A stretch of DNA of 64,000 nt from Bradyrhizobium roseum (lineage in GTDB: Bacteria > Pseudomonadota > Alphaproteobacteria > Rhizobiales > Xanthobacteraceae): contig NZ_CP129212.1 in NCBI RefSeq assembly GCF_030413175.1, positions 4,030,001-4,094,000 on the forward strand, in the 5' to 3' direction. Every line of letters begins with the position of its first letter. Positions within the stretch are counted from its first letter, which is position 1. The position numbers and the translations under genes are program-made. The notes beneath the pieces were generated by a model, which was not told the origin of the DNA, did no database searches, and worked only from the letters and a program-made list of their open reading frames with translations. Positions 1-8,308 of this stretch are shown in pieces.

Positions 1-540
1 GTGCTGCTGCTGACGCCGACCACGACCTTTGCGGACTGTCCGCAGCTCGACGTCATCTGCGTGCCCGGCGGCTTCGGCACAGACGACATGATCAATGACG
101 AGGAGATGCTGGCCTTCCTGCGCAAGCAGGCGCCGGGCGCCAAATACATCACCTCGGTCTGCACGGGTTCATTGGTGCTCGGCGCCGCCGGCCTGCTGAA
201 AGGTTATCGCGCGGCGACGCACTGGACGGCGATGGATTTCCTTTCGGCGTTCGGCGCGATTCCGACCAAAACGCGGGTCTGCGTCGACCGCAACCGCGTC
301 ACCGGCGGCGGCGTCACGGCGGGCATCGATTTCGCGCTGACGCTGGTCTCGCTGCTGCACGACCGCAAGACCGCGGAGACCATCCAGCTCCGTCTCGAAT
401 ACAATCCCGCGCCGCCGTTCAATTCCGGTTCACCCGATACCGCGCCGCCGGAAGTGCTCGCCATCATGAAAGACCGGATCGCAGCGGGGCAAATCCGCCG
501 CGGCGAGATGATCGAGCGCGCCGCCGCGCGGATGGGCTGA
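1..540 (+). CDS. DJ-1/PfpI (ThiJ) family protein, 5'-truncated by window edge
   Basis: The 179 visible residues are the C-terminal two thirds of a class I glutamine amidotransferase-like (DJ-1/PfpI) protein. The strand before the nucleophile has the VPGGFGTD stretch (residues 21-28), and the nucleophile elbow SVCTGS puts the reactive cysteine at visible residue 54, followed by TGSLVLGAAGLL and the ATHW segment seen in isonitrile-hydratase-like and AraC-associated members. Family members are about 200-230 aa, so roughly 40-50 N-terminal residues lie upstream of the window and the GTG at position 1 is probably not the true start. No DNA-binding domain follows, so it is an enzyme-like protein rather than a GlxA-type regulator. 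A terminator-like hairpin follows the stop. Confidence 0.8.
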   Translation: MLLLTPTTTFADCPQLDVICVPGGFGTDDMINDEEMLAFLRKQAPGAKYITSVCTGSLVLGAAGLLKGYRAATHWTAMDFLSAFGAIPTKTRVCVDRNRVTGGGVTAGIDFALTLVSLLHDRKTAETIQLRLEYNPAPPFNSGSPDTAPPEVLAIMKDRIAAGQIRRGEMIERAAARMG

Positions 541-576
541 AGAGCGGTCGCGTCCGGGACGCGTCGCACGAGAAAA

Positions 577-605
577 AGGCCGCCTGGTTTCCCAGACGGC
601 CTTTC
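577..605 (+). terminator. Rho-independent terminator-like hairpin
   Basis: GGCCG-C-CTGG pairs with CCAG-A-CGGCC around a short T-rich loop and is followed by TTTCC, about 40 nt after the DJ-1/PfpI stop codon. It most likely ends that transcript. Confidence 0.6.
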
Positions 606-905
606 CTGTCCTACGGCAGCCACACATGAGCGGGGCGATTTCAGAATCTCTGCACCGGGGGCCTATTTCCCGGCCGTGTCCTGATCGGTGGCCGCTGCAA
701 ATCGGGGCAGTCGCGACTGGAGCCCGACACCGACGCGATGGTTTCCCATCTCCGTAAGATGTCCCCATTGAGCCGTACGTCCGCGCACAGCACAAGACGG
801 CGCCAGCGGATGTCCCCGCTGATCCCGTAATTCACAGGGAATGGCTGTGGTCAGAAGTGCGTGCAGCCGCCATGCGATCGATGACGCATGGCGATGAGAT
901 GTCTC
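606..905. other. Intergenic stretch with no supported gene
   Basis: Open frames here exist on both strands but have the arginine/serine/proline-rich composition of out-of-frame GC-rich DNA, and none has a recognisable domain or a convincing ribosome-binding site. No repeat or RNA structure was recognised. Confidence 0.5.
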
Positions 906-1316
906 TCAGTTTCCTGGCGTCCACGCCTGATAGTCGCCGGTCGCCTTGGGACGGCGGCCAGAGGCCAGCGTCGAGCCGGAAGGACGATAGGCCGCGGGCG
1001 TGCCGGTCATGTTCGGGACATGCGGCTTTTCCCATTCCCGCGGCGTGTAATTCTCTTCGGTCGGCGCGACATCGACGGTGTGATGCAGCCAGCCATGCCA
1101 GGATGGCGGCACGCGGGTCGCCTCGGCATAGCCATTATAAATCACCCAGCGCCGCTCGAAGCCGAGCGTCGGATCGATCTTGCGGCCCTTGGTGCGATAG
1201 TAGCGGTTGCCCTGCTCGTCCTCGCCGACCAGCTCGCCGAATCGCCACGTCCACAATTGCGTCCCGAACGTCTGGCCGCTCCACCAGGTGAAAAATTTCA
1301 GCAGAAACAGCTTCAT
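906..1316 (-). CDS. NADH:ubiquinone oxidoreductase subunit NDUFA12 (B17.2-like)
   Basis: A 136-aa homologue of the complex I accessory subunit NDUFA12/B17.2, which alphaproteobacteria share with mitochondria. It binds the peripheral arm of NADH dehydrogenase on the cytoplasmic side. The family signature is visible: TWWSGQTFGTQLWTWRFGELVGEDEQGN near the N-terminus (residues 9-36), YYRTKG, then RRWVIYNG and the PPSWHGWLHH segment in the centre, and PHVPNMTGTPAAYRP near the C-terminus. I chose the ATG giving MKLFLLKFF because the family begins there; the 35 residues upstream in the same frame are low quality. It stands alone, away from the main nuo operon, which is usual for this gene. Confidence 0.92.
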   Translation of the reverse strand: MKLFLLKFFTWWSGQTFGTQLWTWRFGELVGEDEQGNRYYRTKGRKIDPTLGFERRWVIYNGYAEATRVPPSWHGWLHHTVDVAPTEENYTPREWEKPHVPNMTGTPAAYRPSGSTLASGRRPKATGDYQAWTPGN

Positions 1317-1583
1317 GAGGGCTCGGCCGGTTCGAGATGTCGTGCCGCTCTGATGCCACCGGCGGGCCGGATTGTCCAGCCAAAGGCTGATCTGCGGCCC
1401 TTCCGAGACGATGCTTTGCACGGACTTTGAACGCTCGCGTCCGGCCTCAGAGCGGGCGCAATCCGTTCATCCCGCGTACAGTTCCGACCTGACAGGCTGA
1501 GATTAAGCGCGATCCATGGCCGGGTTCGGGAACGTCCTCCTGTTGAACGGGTTAGGACCCATATCGCGCAAATGGAGCCAACA

Positions 1584-2354
1584 ATGATCAATCTTAAAGT
1601 TTTGAGTACTGTGGCGGCAATCGCCCTGGTGGTGCCGATGCTCGGCGCCGCGCAGGCGCAGGAAGGCCGCGGCGGCGGGATGGGAAGTGGCGGCGGCGGT
1701 GGCGCGGCTATGGGCGGCGGCATGAGGGCCGGCGGCGGCGGCGGTGGCGGTGGCGGTGCAGCCATGGGCGGCGGCATGAGGGCCGGCGGCGGCGGTGGCG
1801 GTCCAGCCATGGGCGGCGGTATGAGGGCCGGCGGCGGCGGTGGCGGTCCAGCTATGGGCGGCGGCATGAGGGCCGGCGGTGGCGGGGCGGCTATGGCCCC
1901 AGGCGCGGGCGGCGGATTTAGAGGCGACCAGATGGGCGCTGCACCCGGCGGTGGCGGCTTCCGGGGTGGCGTTGCGGCTGGTGGCGGTGACCGAGGCTTC
2001 AGGGCTGAAGGCATTCGACCCGGCGTCGGTGGCGGTCGCTTTGCGGGTGGTGGCTACCAAGGTGGCGGCTGGCAAGGCGGCGGTCGACATGTCCATCGTC
2101 ACGGCTACCGTCACGGCGGCTTCTGGCCGGGCGTAGGGATCGGGGTCGGCCTTGGGACGACCTACGGATATTACGGCAGCCCGTCGTATTACGACGACTC
2201 CTACGGCTATTATGACGATGGCGTAGTCGCGGTGGCCCCCCAGACCGGCGGCGATGATGTGGCGTACTGCATGCAGCGCTACAAATCGTACGATCCCGCG
2301 TCAGGGACTTATTTGGGCTATGACGGCCAGCGTCATCCCTGCCCGGCGCAGTAA
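1584..2354 (+). CDS. Glycine-rich secreted BA14K-family protein
   Basis: A 256-aa exported protein. Residues 1-22 are a signal peptide ending in an AQAQ-type cleavage site. It is followed by a long Gly/Met/Ala-rich low-complexity region encoded by tandem DNA repeats, a His/Gly/Tyr-rich stretch with a probable hydrophobic segment (FWPGVGIGVGLG), and a C-terminal BA14K-type motif: CMQRYKSYDPASGTYLGYDG followed by RHPC. BA14K is a Brucella immunoreactive protein family of unknown function found in Rhizobiales envelopes. The ATG at 1584 is preferred over an in-frame ATG 12 nt upstream because GGAG lies 6 nt before it. A second BA14K-ended gene lies at 32460-33263 with a completely different low-complexity spacer. 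Confidence 0.8.
   Translation: MINLKVLSTVAAIALVVPMLGAAQAQEGRGGGMGSGGGGGAAMGGGMRAGGGGGGGGGAAMGGGMRAGGGGGGPAMGGGMRAGGGGGGPAMGGGMRAGGGGAAMAPGAGGGFRGDQMGAAPGGGGFRGGVAAGGGDRGFRAEGIRPGVGGGRFAGGGYQGGGWQGGGRHVHRHGYRHGGFWPGVGIGVGLGTTYGYYGSPSYYDDSYGYYDDGVVAVAPQTGGDDVAYCMQRYKSYDPASGTYLGYDGQRHPCPAQ
1707..1889 (+). repeat. In-frame tandem repeat of about 45 nt, 4 units
   Basis: Four consecutive units start at 1707 (54 nt), 1761 (45 nt), 1806 (45 nt) and 1851 (39 nt). Each encodes AMGGGMRAGGGGGG-like sequence. All unit lengths are multiples of three, so copy-number changes keep the reading frame. This is a likely site of slippage variation between strains. Confidence 0.9.
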
Positions 2355-2374
2355 TACCCTGGTGTGAGTTGGAA

Positions 2375-2405
2375 GGGCGGTGCACCCCGGTGCGCCGCCC
2401 TTTCG
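2375..2405. terminator. Bidirectional terminator hairpin between convergent genes
   Basis: GGGCGG-T-GCACC pairs with GGTGC-G-CCGCCC, followed by TTTCGTTT on the plus strand. It sits between the convergent ends of the BA14K gene and the EamA transporter gene. Confidence 0.65.
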
Positions 2406-2414
2406 TTTGAAGAA

Positions 2415-3305
2415 TCACGCGCGCAACGCCACGGCCACGCCACCCAGCGTAATCACCAATGCCGCGATCTCGCGCAAGCCGAGCGGCTCATGCAGCATTG
2501 CTGCGGCCGACAGGACGCCGACGACGGGAACCAGCAAGGTACCAATCGAGGCTGTCGCCGCCGGTAGCCGTTCCAGCGCGGCGAACCAGCAGACGTAGCA
2601 AAAGCAGAACTGGATCAGCGTCATATAAAGCAGCGACAGCCAGCCGACATAAGACAGAGCGGCCAGATGCGGCTGTTCGATCGCAAGCCCGACGATCGCG
2701 ATCGGCAGGCATCCGAGCCCGATCTGCCAGGCGGCCAACGACAATGGCGGCATCGCCAGCGGAAAATGCTTGGTCAGCACGGTGCCGAGGCCAACGCAAA
2801 CCGCGCCGGCCAGCGCGCATGCCAGCCCCGGCCATTTCTCGACGCTGGCATCAATGCCGTTGCCGCCGATCAAAACGACGATACCGGCCAGCGCGACCGT
2901 CAGCGCGACGGCGCGCAGCGGCGACAGCCGCTCGCCGAGAATCGGCCACGCCAGAAACGCCACCCACACCGGAATCGAGATACCGAGCACCGCGGCCTCG
3001 CTGGCATTGAGCCACAACAACGCCAGTCCCATGAACGCGACCCACCCGCCGATGGTCAGCATCGACACCAGCAACAACCGCAGCCATATCGGCCGCGGCA
3101 CGCTCAGTTTTTGCCGCCGCGCGAGCGCAACCAGCGCCAGGGCCGCGGCACCGGCAATGCCGCTCAGGCCGCGCGACGACAATGGCGGCCATTCCGTCAG
3201 CAGATGTTTCATGATCGGAAAGTTGAGGCCCCATCCGACCGACGTGACGGCGAGCAAGATGAGCCCGAGCGACGACAGCCGCCCCGCGCGATCGATCGGA
3301 GACAT
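2415..3305 (-). CDS. DMT superfamily (EamA) transporter
   Basis: A 296-aa inner-membrane protein with about ten hydrophobic segments arranged as two EamA repeats of five helices, the standard length for drug/metabolite transporters. The N-terminal helix reads LAVTSVGWGLNFPIMKHLL and the second repeat contains AWQIGLGCLPIAIVGLA. The substrate cannot be told from sequence; relatives export amino acids or small metabolites. It is a close paralogue of the gene at 14663-15559: the same residue pattern (SVGWG.N.P..K.LL.E.PPL..RG) and the same C-terminal half organisation. It is transcribed alone. Confidence 0.9.
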   Translation of the reverse strand: MSPIDRAGRLSSLGLILLAVTSVGWGLNFPIMKHLLTEWPPLSSRGLSGIAGAAALALVALARRQKLSVPRPIWLRLLLVSMLTIGGWVAFMGLALLWLNASEAAVLGISIPVWVAFLAWPILGERLSPLRAVALTVALAGIVVLIGGNGIDASVEKWPGLACALAGAVCVGLGTVLTKHFPLAMPPLSLAAWQIGLGCLPIAIVGLAIEQPHLAALSYVGWLSLLYMTLIQFCFCYVCWFAALERLPAATASIGTLLVPVVGVLSAAAMLHEPLGLREIAALVITLGGVAVALRA

Positions 3306-3485
3306 GGCGGGCTTAGATCCGGAATCGGAGGTACATGTGTTCTTGTTCTGGCACAGCGAAACGGAATTGCCTCAAGTAACTTTTATATGCACTGTAGCAT
3401 ACAGACGACTTGTCGGCGCTTCGACTTAATCGCCGCATGGGATGCGCGATTCACCCGATCGCCGCCCGAGGAAGAAGGAATCATC

Positions 3486-3893
3486 GTGCCGCGGATTCTC
3501 GTGGTCGATGACGACCCGATGGTGTGCGTCGCCATCGAGGTCTGTCTGGCGAGGAAGGGCTTCGAGGTCACCGTCGCCGACGGTGGTGAAGCGGGAATGC
3601 GCGCACTGGAAACCGCCGATTTCGACGTCATGCTGATCGACGTGTTCATGCCGCACATGCGCGGTTTCGAAGCGATCCGGATGTTCCACGAGCGCAGGCC
3701 GGACATACCCGTCGTCGCGATGTCCGGCTATGCCTTCGCCAATACCGAGCGCGCCCCCGATTTTCTGCGGATTACCATCGAACTCGGCGCGGTATGCTGC
3801 CTGCGCAAGCCCTTCACGCCGGATGCGCTGCTGGCCTCTGTCAACCAATGCATCGCCATGCCGAAGGCTTCCGTAAACCAACTGAAATCGTGA
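3486..3893 (+). CDS. Single-domain response regulator (CheY-like receiver)
   Basis: A 135-aa stand-alone receiver domain. It has the acidic pocket VVDDDP (residues 6-11), the phospho-acceptor Asp52 in LIDVFMP, the conserved Ser in AMSGYAF and the Lys in LRKPFTPD. There is no output domain. The start is a GTG at 3486 preceded by a purine-rich AAGAAGGAA; the much longer frame upstream is antisense to the EamA transporter gene and is not coding. It ends 15 nt before the hybrid histidine kinase, so the two are almost certainly co-transcribed, and the receiver may take phosphate from that kinase. Confidence 0.88.
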   Translation: MPRILVVDDDPMVCVAIEVCLARKGFEVTVADGGEAGMRALETADFDVMLIDVFMPHMRGFEAIRMFHERRPDIPVVAMSGYAFANTERAPDFLRITIELGAVCCLRKPFTPDALLASVNQCIAMPKASVNQLKS

Positions 3894-3908
3894 AGTAAGC
3901 AACGGTCA

Positions 3909-6143
3909 ATGCCCTCGCAGCGCATCATCCTTGGAATCGGCCTTGCCATCCTTCTGATGACCGGCGCCGCCTCGATCGGATTAGACCTCACGTCGCGGTC
4001 CGACAGCGCATCGTCCGACCGCGCGTCCGGCATACTCGCGAAAATCTCGGACATGCGGCCGATGCTGCGCCGTGCGGAAAGCGCGGCGCGCGCGTTCGCG
4101 ATCACCGGCGATCCGCAATTCGCCAGGGAATACCGCGACGCCAGCGATACGATCCTGCCGGCGTTCGCCGCACTGATCGAAGCCGTCAAGGACAATCCGA
4201 CCGAAAGGCAGCTGATCGAGCAGGCCAATGCGCTCGTGGAGCGCCAGATCGCGCTCAACGGCGAACTGATCCGGTTCAAGATTGCGGGAGACGACGCCGC
4301 GGTCGCCGCGCTGGTCGGCCAGGAAGATCGCGCGATCACCGCCGCCATCGCCGGCAACCTGGAAAAGGCGGTCGCGGAAGAGCGCCGCCTGCTGGCCGCC
4401 GGGCGCGCCCGATCCGAAGCCGAAGCGAAGTTCCTGCTGGCGATCGACCTCGCCGGCGTCGCGCTGATCCTGTTGCTCGCCACCGCTCTGACGGTGTCGA
4501 CGCGTCGCTCCCGCCAGGCGCTGCAGGATTCGCTGAGCGCCAGCCAGGCTACCAATGAGGCGCTGGAGGCGGCGGTCGCCGAGCGTACCGAACATCTGGT
4601 CGCCGCCCATAACGAACTCAGGCTTTCGGCCGCCGTTTTGCGCAGCACCTTTCAAAGCATGGCGGAGGCGGTCCTCGTCATAGACCCCACGGGCGAGGTC
4701 CTGCTCTCCAACCCCGCCGCCGAGAAAACGCTTCGCTTCCGACCGGGAATGACGGTGGAACTGATGCGGTCGCTCAGCACGGTTTTTCATGCCGACGGCG
4801 TTACCCCACTGCTGAGCCAGGATATGCCCGCGTCGCGCGCGCTCCGCGGCGAGGCGTTCGACGCCACCGAAATGGTGGTCCGACCTGTCAGCGGCAACCC
4901 GCCGCTCCATCTCATCGTCAGCGGCCGGCCGCTGCGTGACGCCGCTGGCGCCATCAGCGGTGCGGCGCTGGTCTATCACGACGCCACCGCCTCGCGCGAA
5001 ACCGAACGCAAACTGCTGCAATCGCAGAAACTCGACGCCATCGGCAAGCTCACCGGCGGCGTCGCGCACGACTTCAACAACATGCTGACGGTGATCACAG
5101 GCACCACCGAAATGCTGGTGGAGGACCTGGCGCGTCAGCCGGAACTGCAGAAGACGGCCCAACTGATCGACCAGGCGGCGGAACGCTGCCGCGAGCTTGT
5201 CCAGCACCTGCTCGCCTTCGCCCGCCGCCAGCCGCTGCAGCCGCGCGATGTCGACGTCAACGCGACCGTGATGGACATGGCCAAACTGCTGCGCCCGACG
5301 CTTGGCGAACAGATCGAGATCGACTCGATTCTCGAGCAGGAAACCGCGAACGCCCATATCGACGCCTCGCAGCTCGCCAATTCCCTGCTCAACATGGCGA
5401 TCAACGCCCGCGACGCGATGCCAAACGGCGGCAAGCTGCTGCTGGAGACGCGCAACGTCGTGCTCGACGAGGCCTATGCACAGGCCAATCCGGACGCCAG
5501 GCCCGGTCCCTATGTGATGCTCGCCGTCAGCGACACCGGCGGTGGCATGTCGCGGGAAGTGCTGGACAAGGTGTTCGAGCCGTTCTTCACCACCAAGGAT
5601 GTCGGCAAGGGCTCGGGCCTCGGGCTGAGCATGGTCTACGGCTTCGTCAAGCAATCGGGAGGCCACATCCGGATCTACAGCGAGGTCGGCCACGGCACCA
5701 CGATCAAGCTCTATTTGCCGCCGGGCCGGGGCCAGTTCGAGGCCGCGCCGGCCGCGGCGGCGGCGCTGCCGATGGGCCATGAAACCATCATGGTGGTGGA
5801 AGACGATGCAATGGTGCGCAATTTCGTCGTCACCCAATTGCAGAGTCTGGGATACCGCACGGTGGCGGCCGCCAACGGCCCGGCGGCGCTGAGCCTGGTC
5901 GAGGACGGACAGGCGTTCGATCTCCTGTTCACCGACGTCATCATGCCCGGCGGCATGTCCGGCCGCGACCTCGCCGAGAAAGTCCGCAAGCTGCGTCCCG
6001 GCATCAAGGTGCTCTACACGTCGGGCTATACCGACAATGCGATCGCACATCAGGGCCGCCTCGATCCCGGCGTGCTGCTGCTGACCAAGCCGTACCGCAA
6101 GTCCCAGCTCGCCACCATGATCCGCCGCGCGCTGACGGAGTGA
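3909..6143 (+). CDS. CHASE3-PAS hybrid sensor histidine kinase with receiver domain
   Basis: A 744-aa membrane-bound hybrid kinase. An N-terminal helix (about 6-22) and a second one (about 178-197) flank a periplasmic helical CHASE3-like sensor. A short coiled coil, a PAS domain (about 245-350) and a HisKA/HATPase core follow. The phospho-accepting His is near residue 387 in GGVAHDFNNML; the ATP-binding boxes are NLLNMAINARDAMP-like, DTGGGM, FFTTKDVGKGSGLGLSM and the terminal KLYLPPG. A C-terminal receiver (about 625-744) has the acceptor Asp in FTDVIMPGGMSG. This HDFNN-type kinase class is abundant in Bradyrhizobium. It lies 15 nt after the single receiver gene. The kinase at 47039 has the same architecture without CHASE3. 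Confidence 0.92.
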   Translation: MPSQRIILGIGLAILLMTGAASIGLDLTSRSDSASSDRASGILAKISDMRPMLRRAESAARAFAITGDPQFAREYRDASDTILPAFAALIEAVKDNPTERQLIEQANALVERQIALNGELIRFKIAGDDAAVAALVGQEDRAITAAIAGNLEKAVAEERRLLAAGRARSEAEAKFLLAIDLAGVALILLLATALTVSTRRSRQALQDSLSASQATNEALEAAVAERTEHLVAAHNELRLSAAVLRSTFQSMAEAVLVIDPTGEVLLSNPAAEKTLRFRPGMTVELMRSLSTVFHADGVTPLLSQDMPASRALRGEAFDATEMVVRPVSGNPPLHLIVSGRPLRDAAGAISGAALVYHDATASRETERKLLQSQKLDAIGKLTGGVAHDFNNMLTVITGTTEMLVEDLARQPELQKTAQLIDQAAERCRELVQHLLAFARRQPLQPRDVDVNATVMDMAKLLRPTLGEQIEIDSILEQETANAHIDASQLANSLLNMAINARDAMPNGGKLLLETRNVVLDEAYAQANPDARPGPYVMLAVSDTGGGMSREVLDKVFEPFFTTKDVGKGSGLGLSMVYGFVKQSGGHIRIYSEVGHGTTIKLYLPPGRGQFEAAPAAAAALPMGHETIMVVEDDAMVRNFVVTQLQSLGYRTVAAANGPAALSLVEDGQAFDLLFTDVIMPGGMSGRDLAEKVRKLRPGIKVLYTSGYTDNAIAHQGRLDPGVLLLTKPYRKSQLATMIRRALTE

Positions 6144-6554
6144 GGCGCGCTCTATCGCGTTCTCACGGCTGATCTCCGCGCTTCCACGATGACAGATATT
6201 GAAGACCCGCTCTCCATCCGGGAATGGTGTGCGGACAGGTTTTCACCGGGCTATCATCTGGTCACCGCTGGCAAAAACTCGTTCTATGACGCCCCCGACC
6301 GCTCGCTGCGCGGCGGCTCGTTACTCTGCCACGAGGATGCAGAAGTTGACGTTTGCTATGCACGATAGCGTGCACTCCCGGTTGAAAAACGTAAAAAATG
6401 CACGCTTTGCCCAAATTGCGACGCGTGACGATGCGAAGAGGTATGCGCTCTCCGCCAAGCTTGGACGTCAACCGGAACCAAAGGATTCAAGAAAGCGGAA
6501 ACGCGATCCGACGCGCCGCGTCGCGGGTATGCAATCAAATGTAGGAGTTGCCCG
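6144..6554. other. 411-nt gap containing a palindrome and one possible small ORF
   Basis: A perfect inverted repeat, TGCACG and CGTGCA separated by ATAG (6359-6374), lies in the middle. An unsupported 59-codon frame (6189-6368) is described separately. The 3' half is AT-richer than its surroundings and probably holds the promoter for the TAXI operon. No RNA gene was recognised. Confidence 0.4.
6189..6368 (+). CDS. Possible 59-aa protein, unsupported by homology
   Basis: An ATG-initiated frame with balanced amino-acid composition, beginning MTDIEDPLSIREWCADRFSP and containing GYHLVTAG and HEDAEVDVCYA. It is unlike the Arg/Ser-rich spurious frames around it, and the sequence reads like a folded fragment. 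I see no good ribosome-binding site and do not recognise a family. It could be a remnant of a larger gene. It overlaps the 6359-6374 palindrome at its stop codon. Confidence 0.25.
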   Translation: MTDIEDPLSIREWCADRFSPGYHLVTAGKNSFYDAPDRSLRGGSLLCHEDAEVDVCYAR

Positions 6555-7625
6555 ATGCAAAGATTGATCGGATCACGCCCCCTGCTTTCTCTCGCCGCAT
6601 GGGGTGCGCTCTTCCTGGCCATTCAGCCGTCCCTGGTGGACGCACAAACGACAAATGCGCTCGGCCCAAACGCCCGCCCGCAGCGGACCAATCCGCCACC
6701 CAAACCGCAAGAAACCGCGAAGGCGAAGCCGAAGGAGTCCATCAACGCCTGGACGGTCGGCCTTGCCGGAGGCCTCCTGGAGGGGGCGCCGATCCGCTTT
6801 GCCTCAGAGATGGCCCGCGTGGTCGATGACGGCGACAATCTGCATGTTTTGCCGGTCGTGACACGGGGGCCGACGGAGAACGTCAATTCCCTGCTTTATC
6901 TGCGCGGTATTGATGCTGCGATCATCAATTCCGACTCGCTCGACGAGTACAAGAACCAGGTGCCGGATATTCAGCGCAAGATCACCTACGTGCTCAATCT
7001 GTTCCCGTCGGAATTGCATGTCTTCGTCCGGCCCGAGATCCAGAGCCTCAACGACCTCGCCGGCAAGAAGGTCAATTTCAACACGCAGGGCACAGCCGCG
7101 GCTTACTCGGGGCCGCTGATCTTCAGCCGTGTCGGTCTCGACGTCGAGAAGACGTTCATTCCGCATCAGGTCGCGCTGGAACAGATGCGCAAAGGCGAAG
7201 GCGGGATGGCCGCGGTGGTTTTCATCACATCGAAGCCGATCGATGCTTTTGTGCGCGGACGCTTTGAGCCGGGATTCAAGTTCGTGGCTGTCCCGTACAA
7301 CAGAAAGCTGGAGGACTACTATCTTCCGTCGAACCTCACGGCGGCCGACTATCCCAACCTGATCAATCAGGGTGAGCGCGTGGAGACGATCGCGGTGCCC
7401 ACCGCGCTGGTCGCCTTCAACTGGCCGACCACGTCGAACCGCTATGATCGCGTCGCGCGCTTTGTCGATCATCTTTTCTCGCGGCTGGATCGGTTGCAGG
7501 GGCCCGGCTTCGATCCGAAATGGAAATCGATCAATCTTGCCGCGTCGGTTCCGGGTCTCACCCGTTTCCCCGCGGCACAGGCCTGGCTCGATCGCCACCC
7601 GCGCGGCAGCCAGGCATCGAAATGA
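6555..7625 (+). CDS. TAXI family TRAP-type solute-binding protein
   Basis: A 356-aa exported protein with a signal peptide (about 1-30), then a Pro/Lys-rich linker (about 40-62) not typical of the family, then a periplasmic-binding fold of the TAXI type (TRAP-associated extracellular immunogenic). Family features are the opening GLAGGLLEGAPIRFASEMARV, the central DAAIINSDSLDEY, the LAGKKVNFNTQGTAAAYSG ligand-loop segment, and the C-terminal FVDHLFSR helix. No TRAP membrane (DctM/DctQ-like) gene is nearby, so it either serves a distant transporter or works as a periplasmic sensor or binder. It overlaps the next gene by 4 nt (ATGA), implying translational coupling. Confidence 0.85.
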   Translation: MQRLIGSRPLLSLAAWGALFLAIQPSLVDAQTTNALGPNARPQRTNPPPKPQETAKAKPKESINAWTVGLAGGLLEGAPIRFASEMARVVDDGDNLHVLPVVTRGPTENVNSLLYLRGIDAAIINSDSLDEYKNQVPDIQRKITYVLNLFPSELHVFVRPEIQSLNDLAGKKVNFNTQGTAAAYSGPLIFSRVGLDVEKTFIPHQVALEQMRKGEGGMAAVVFITSKPIDAFVRGRFEPGFKFVAVPYNRKLEDYYLPSNLTAADYPNLINQGERVETIAVPTALVAFNWPTTSNRYDRVARFVDHLFSRLDRLQGPGFDPKWKSINLAASVPGLTRFPAAQAWLDRHPRGSQASK

Positions 7626-8284
7626 AAGCGGTCATCGCGAAGAAGGGCCTGGCCACTCCGTTGCCGGTTGTCCTTGCCGTCATGAGCGGGATTGCATCGG
7701 TGCGAGCTGCGAACGATCCGGCGGCTCAGCCTCGTGCTTGCTCCATGGTGGACAAAGCGGGTCAGTTGCAATGTCTCGACAGGCGATCGCGTGCCCCCGC
7801 GCCGCCGCTCCAACTCGCGCTCGCGGGTGATGGCTGGATCGTCAGCGAGACGACGTCACCTGTGGACTATTCGCCGATTGCCACGGCCACGACGTCATCG
7901 CGCAAGGTTGCGGACGCCTCGGAGATGCGGCTGACCATTCGCTGCCGCGGCGAACGTACCGAACTCGTGGTTGAGGGGCCCGCCATTACCGACCGCGGCG
8001 ATAACTACTTCATTTCCTATCGCGTGAATGGCGGTCCGTCAGTGCAACTCGCAGGCGCCGCACCGGCATTTGGAGACGGCGTTGCGTTCAAAGGCGATGT
8101 TGTCGCGTTGCTGCAGTCGCTTCCGAACGATGGGGAACTCGTTGTGCGGCTGTTTCCGCTGTCGGGAAGCGCGCTTGACGGAATTTTCGCGCTCGAAGGG
8201 CTTGAAGCGTTACGGGGAAGGATCGGCGCGACATGCAAATGGCCACGCGCCATCGCCAAGCCCAACAACCGACAATCAAGGTGA
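7622..8284 (+). CDS. Exported TagO/VasI-like protein
   Basis: A 220-aa protein whose ATG overlaps the TAXI gene stop (ATGA). It has a signal peptide (about 1-27) and a body with the pattern W.VSETTSPVDYSPIATA followed by a MRLTIRCRGERTELVV strand and a second half of beta-rich sequence (YRVNGGPSVQLAG, DGELVVRLFP). That layout resembles the TagO/VasI proteins known from some type VI secretion loci, which are also beta-rich and begin with W..S...SP.D, a L.IRC strand and a C-terminal L.G. No type VI genes are present here, so a secretion role is not implied. The pairing with a TAXI binding protein suggests a periplasmic complex. Confidence 0.6.
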   Translation: MKAVIAKKGLATPLPVVLAVMSGIASVRAANDPAAQPRACSMVDKAGQLQCLDRRSRAPAPPLQLALAGDGWIVSETTSPVDYSPIATATTSSRKVADASEMRLTIRCRGERTELVVEGPAITDRGDNYFISYRVNGGPSVQLAGAAPAFGDGVAFKGDVVALLQSLPNDGELVVRLFPLSGSALDGIFALEGLEALRGRIGATCKWPRAIAKPNNRQSR

Positions 8285-8308
8285 AGCTTTCTTCAAGAGA
8301 GGTGGACG

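Noticed and set aside
2667..3485. Upstream in-frame extension of the receiver protein (about 270 codons)
   Set aside because: It is antisense to the EamA transporter gene, has Arg/Gln-rich composition, and the GTG at 3486 has a ribosome-binding site.
3981..6050. 689-codon open frame antisense to the hybrid histidine kinase
   Set aside because: Low-complexity, no motif, fully inside a gene with clear CHASE3/HisKA/HATPase/REC domains.
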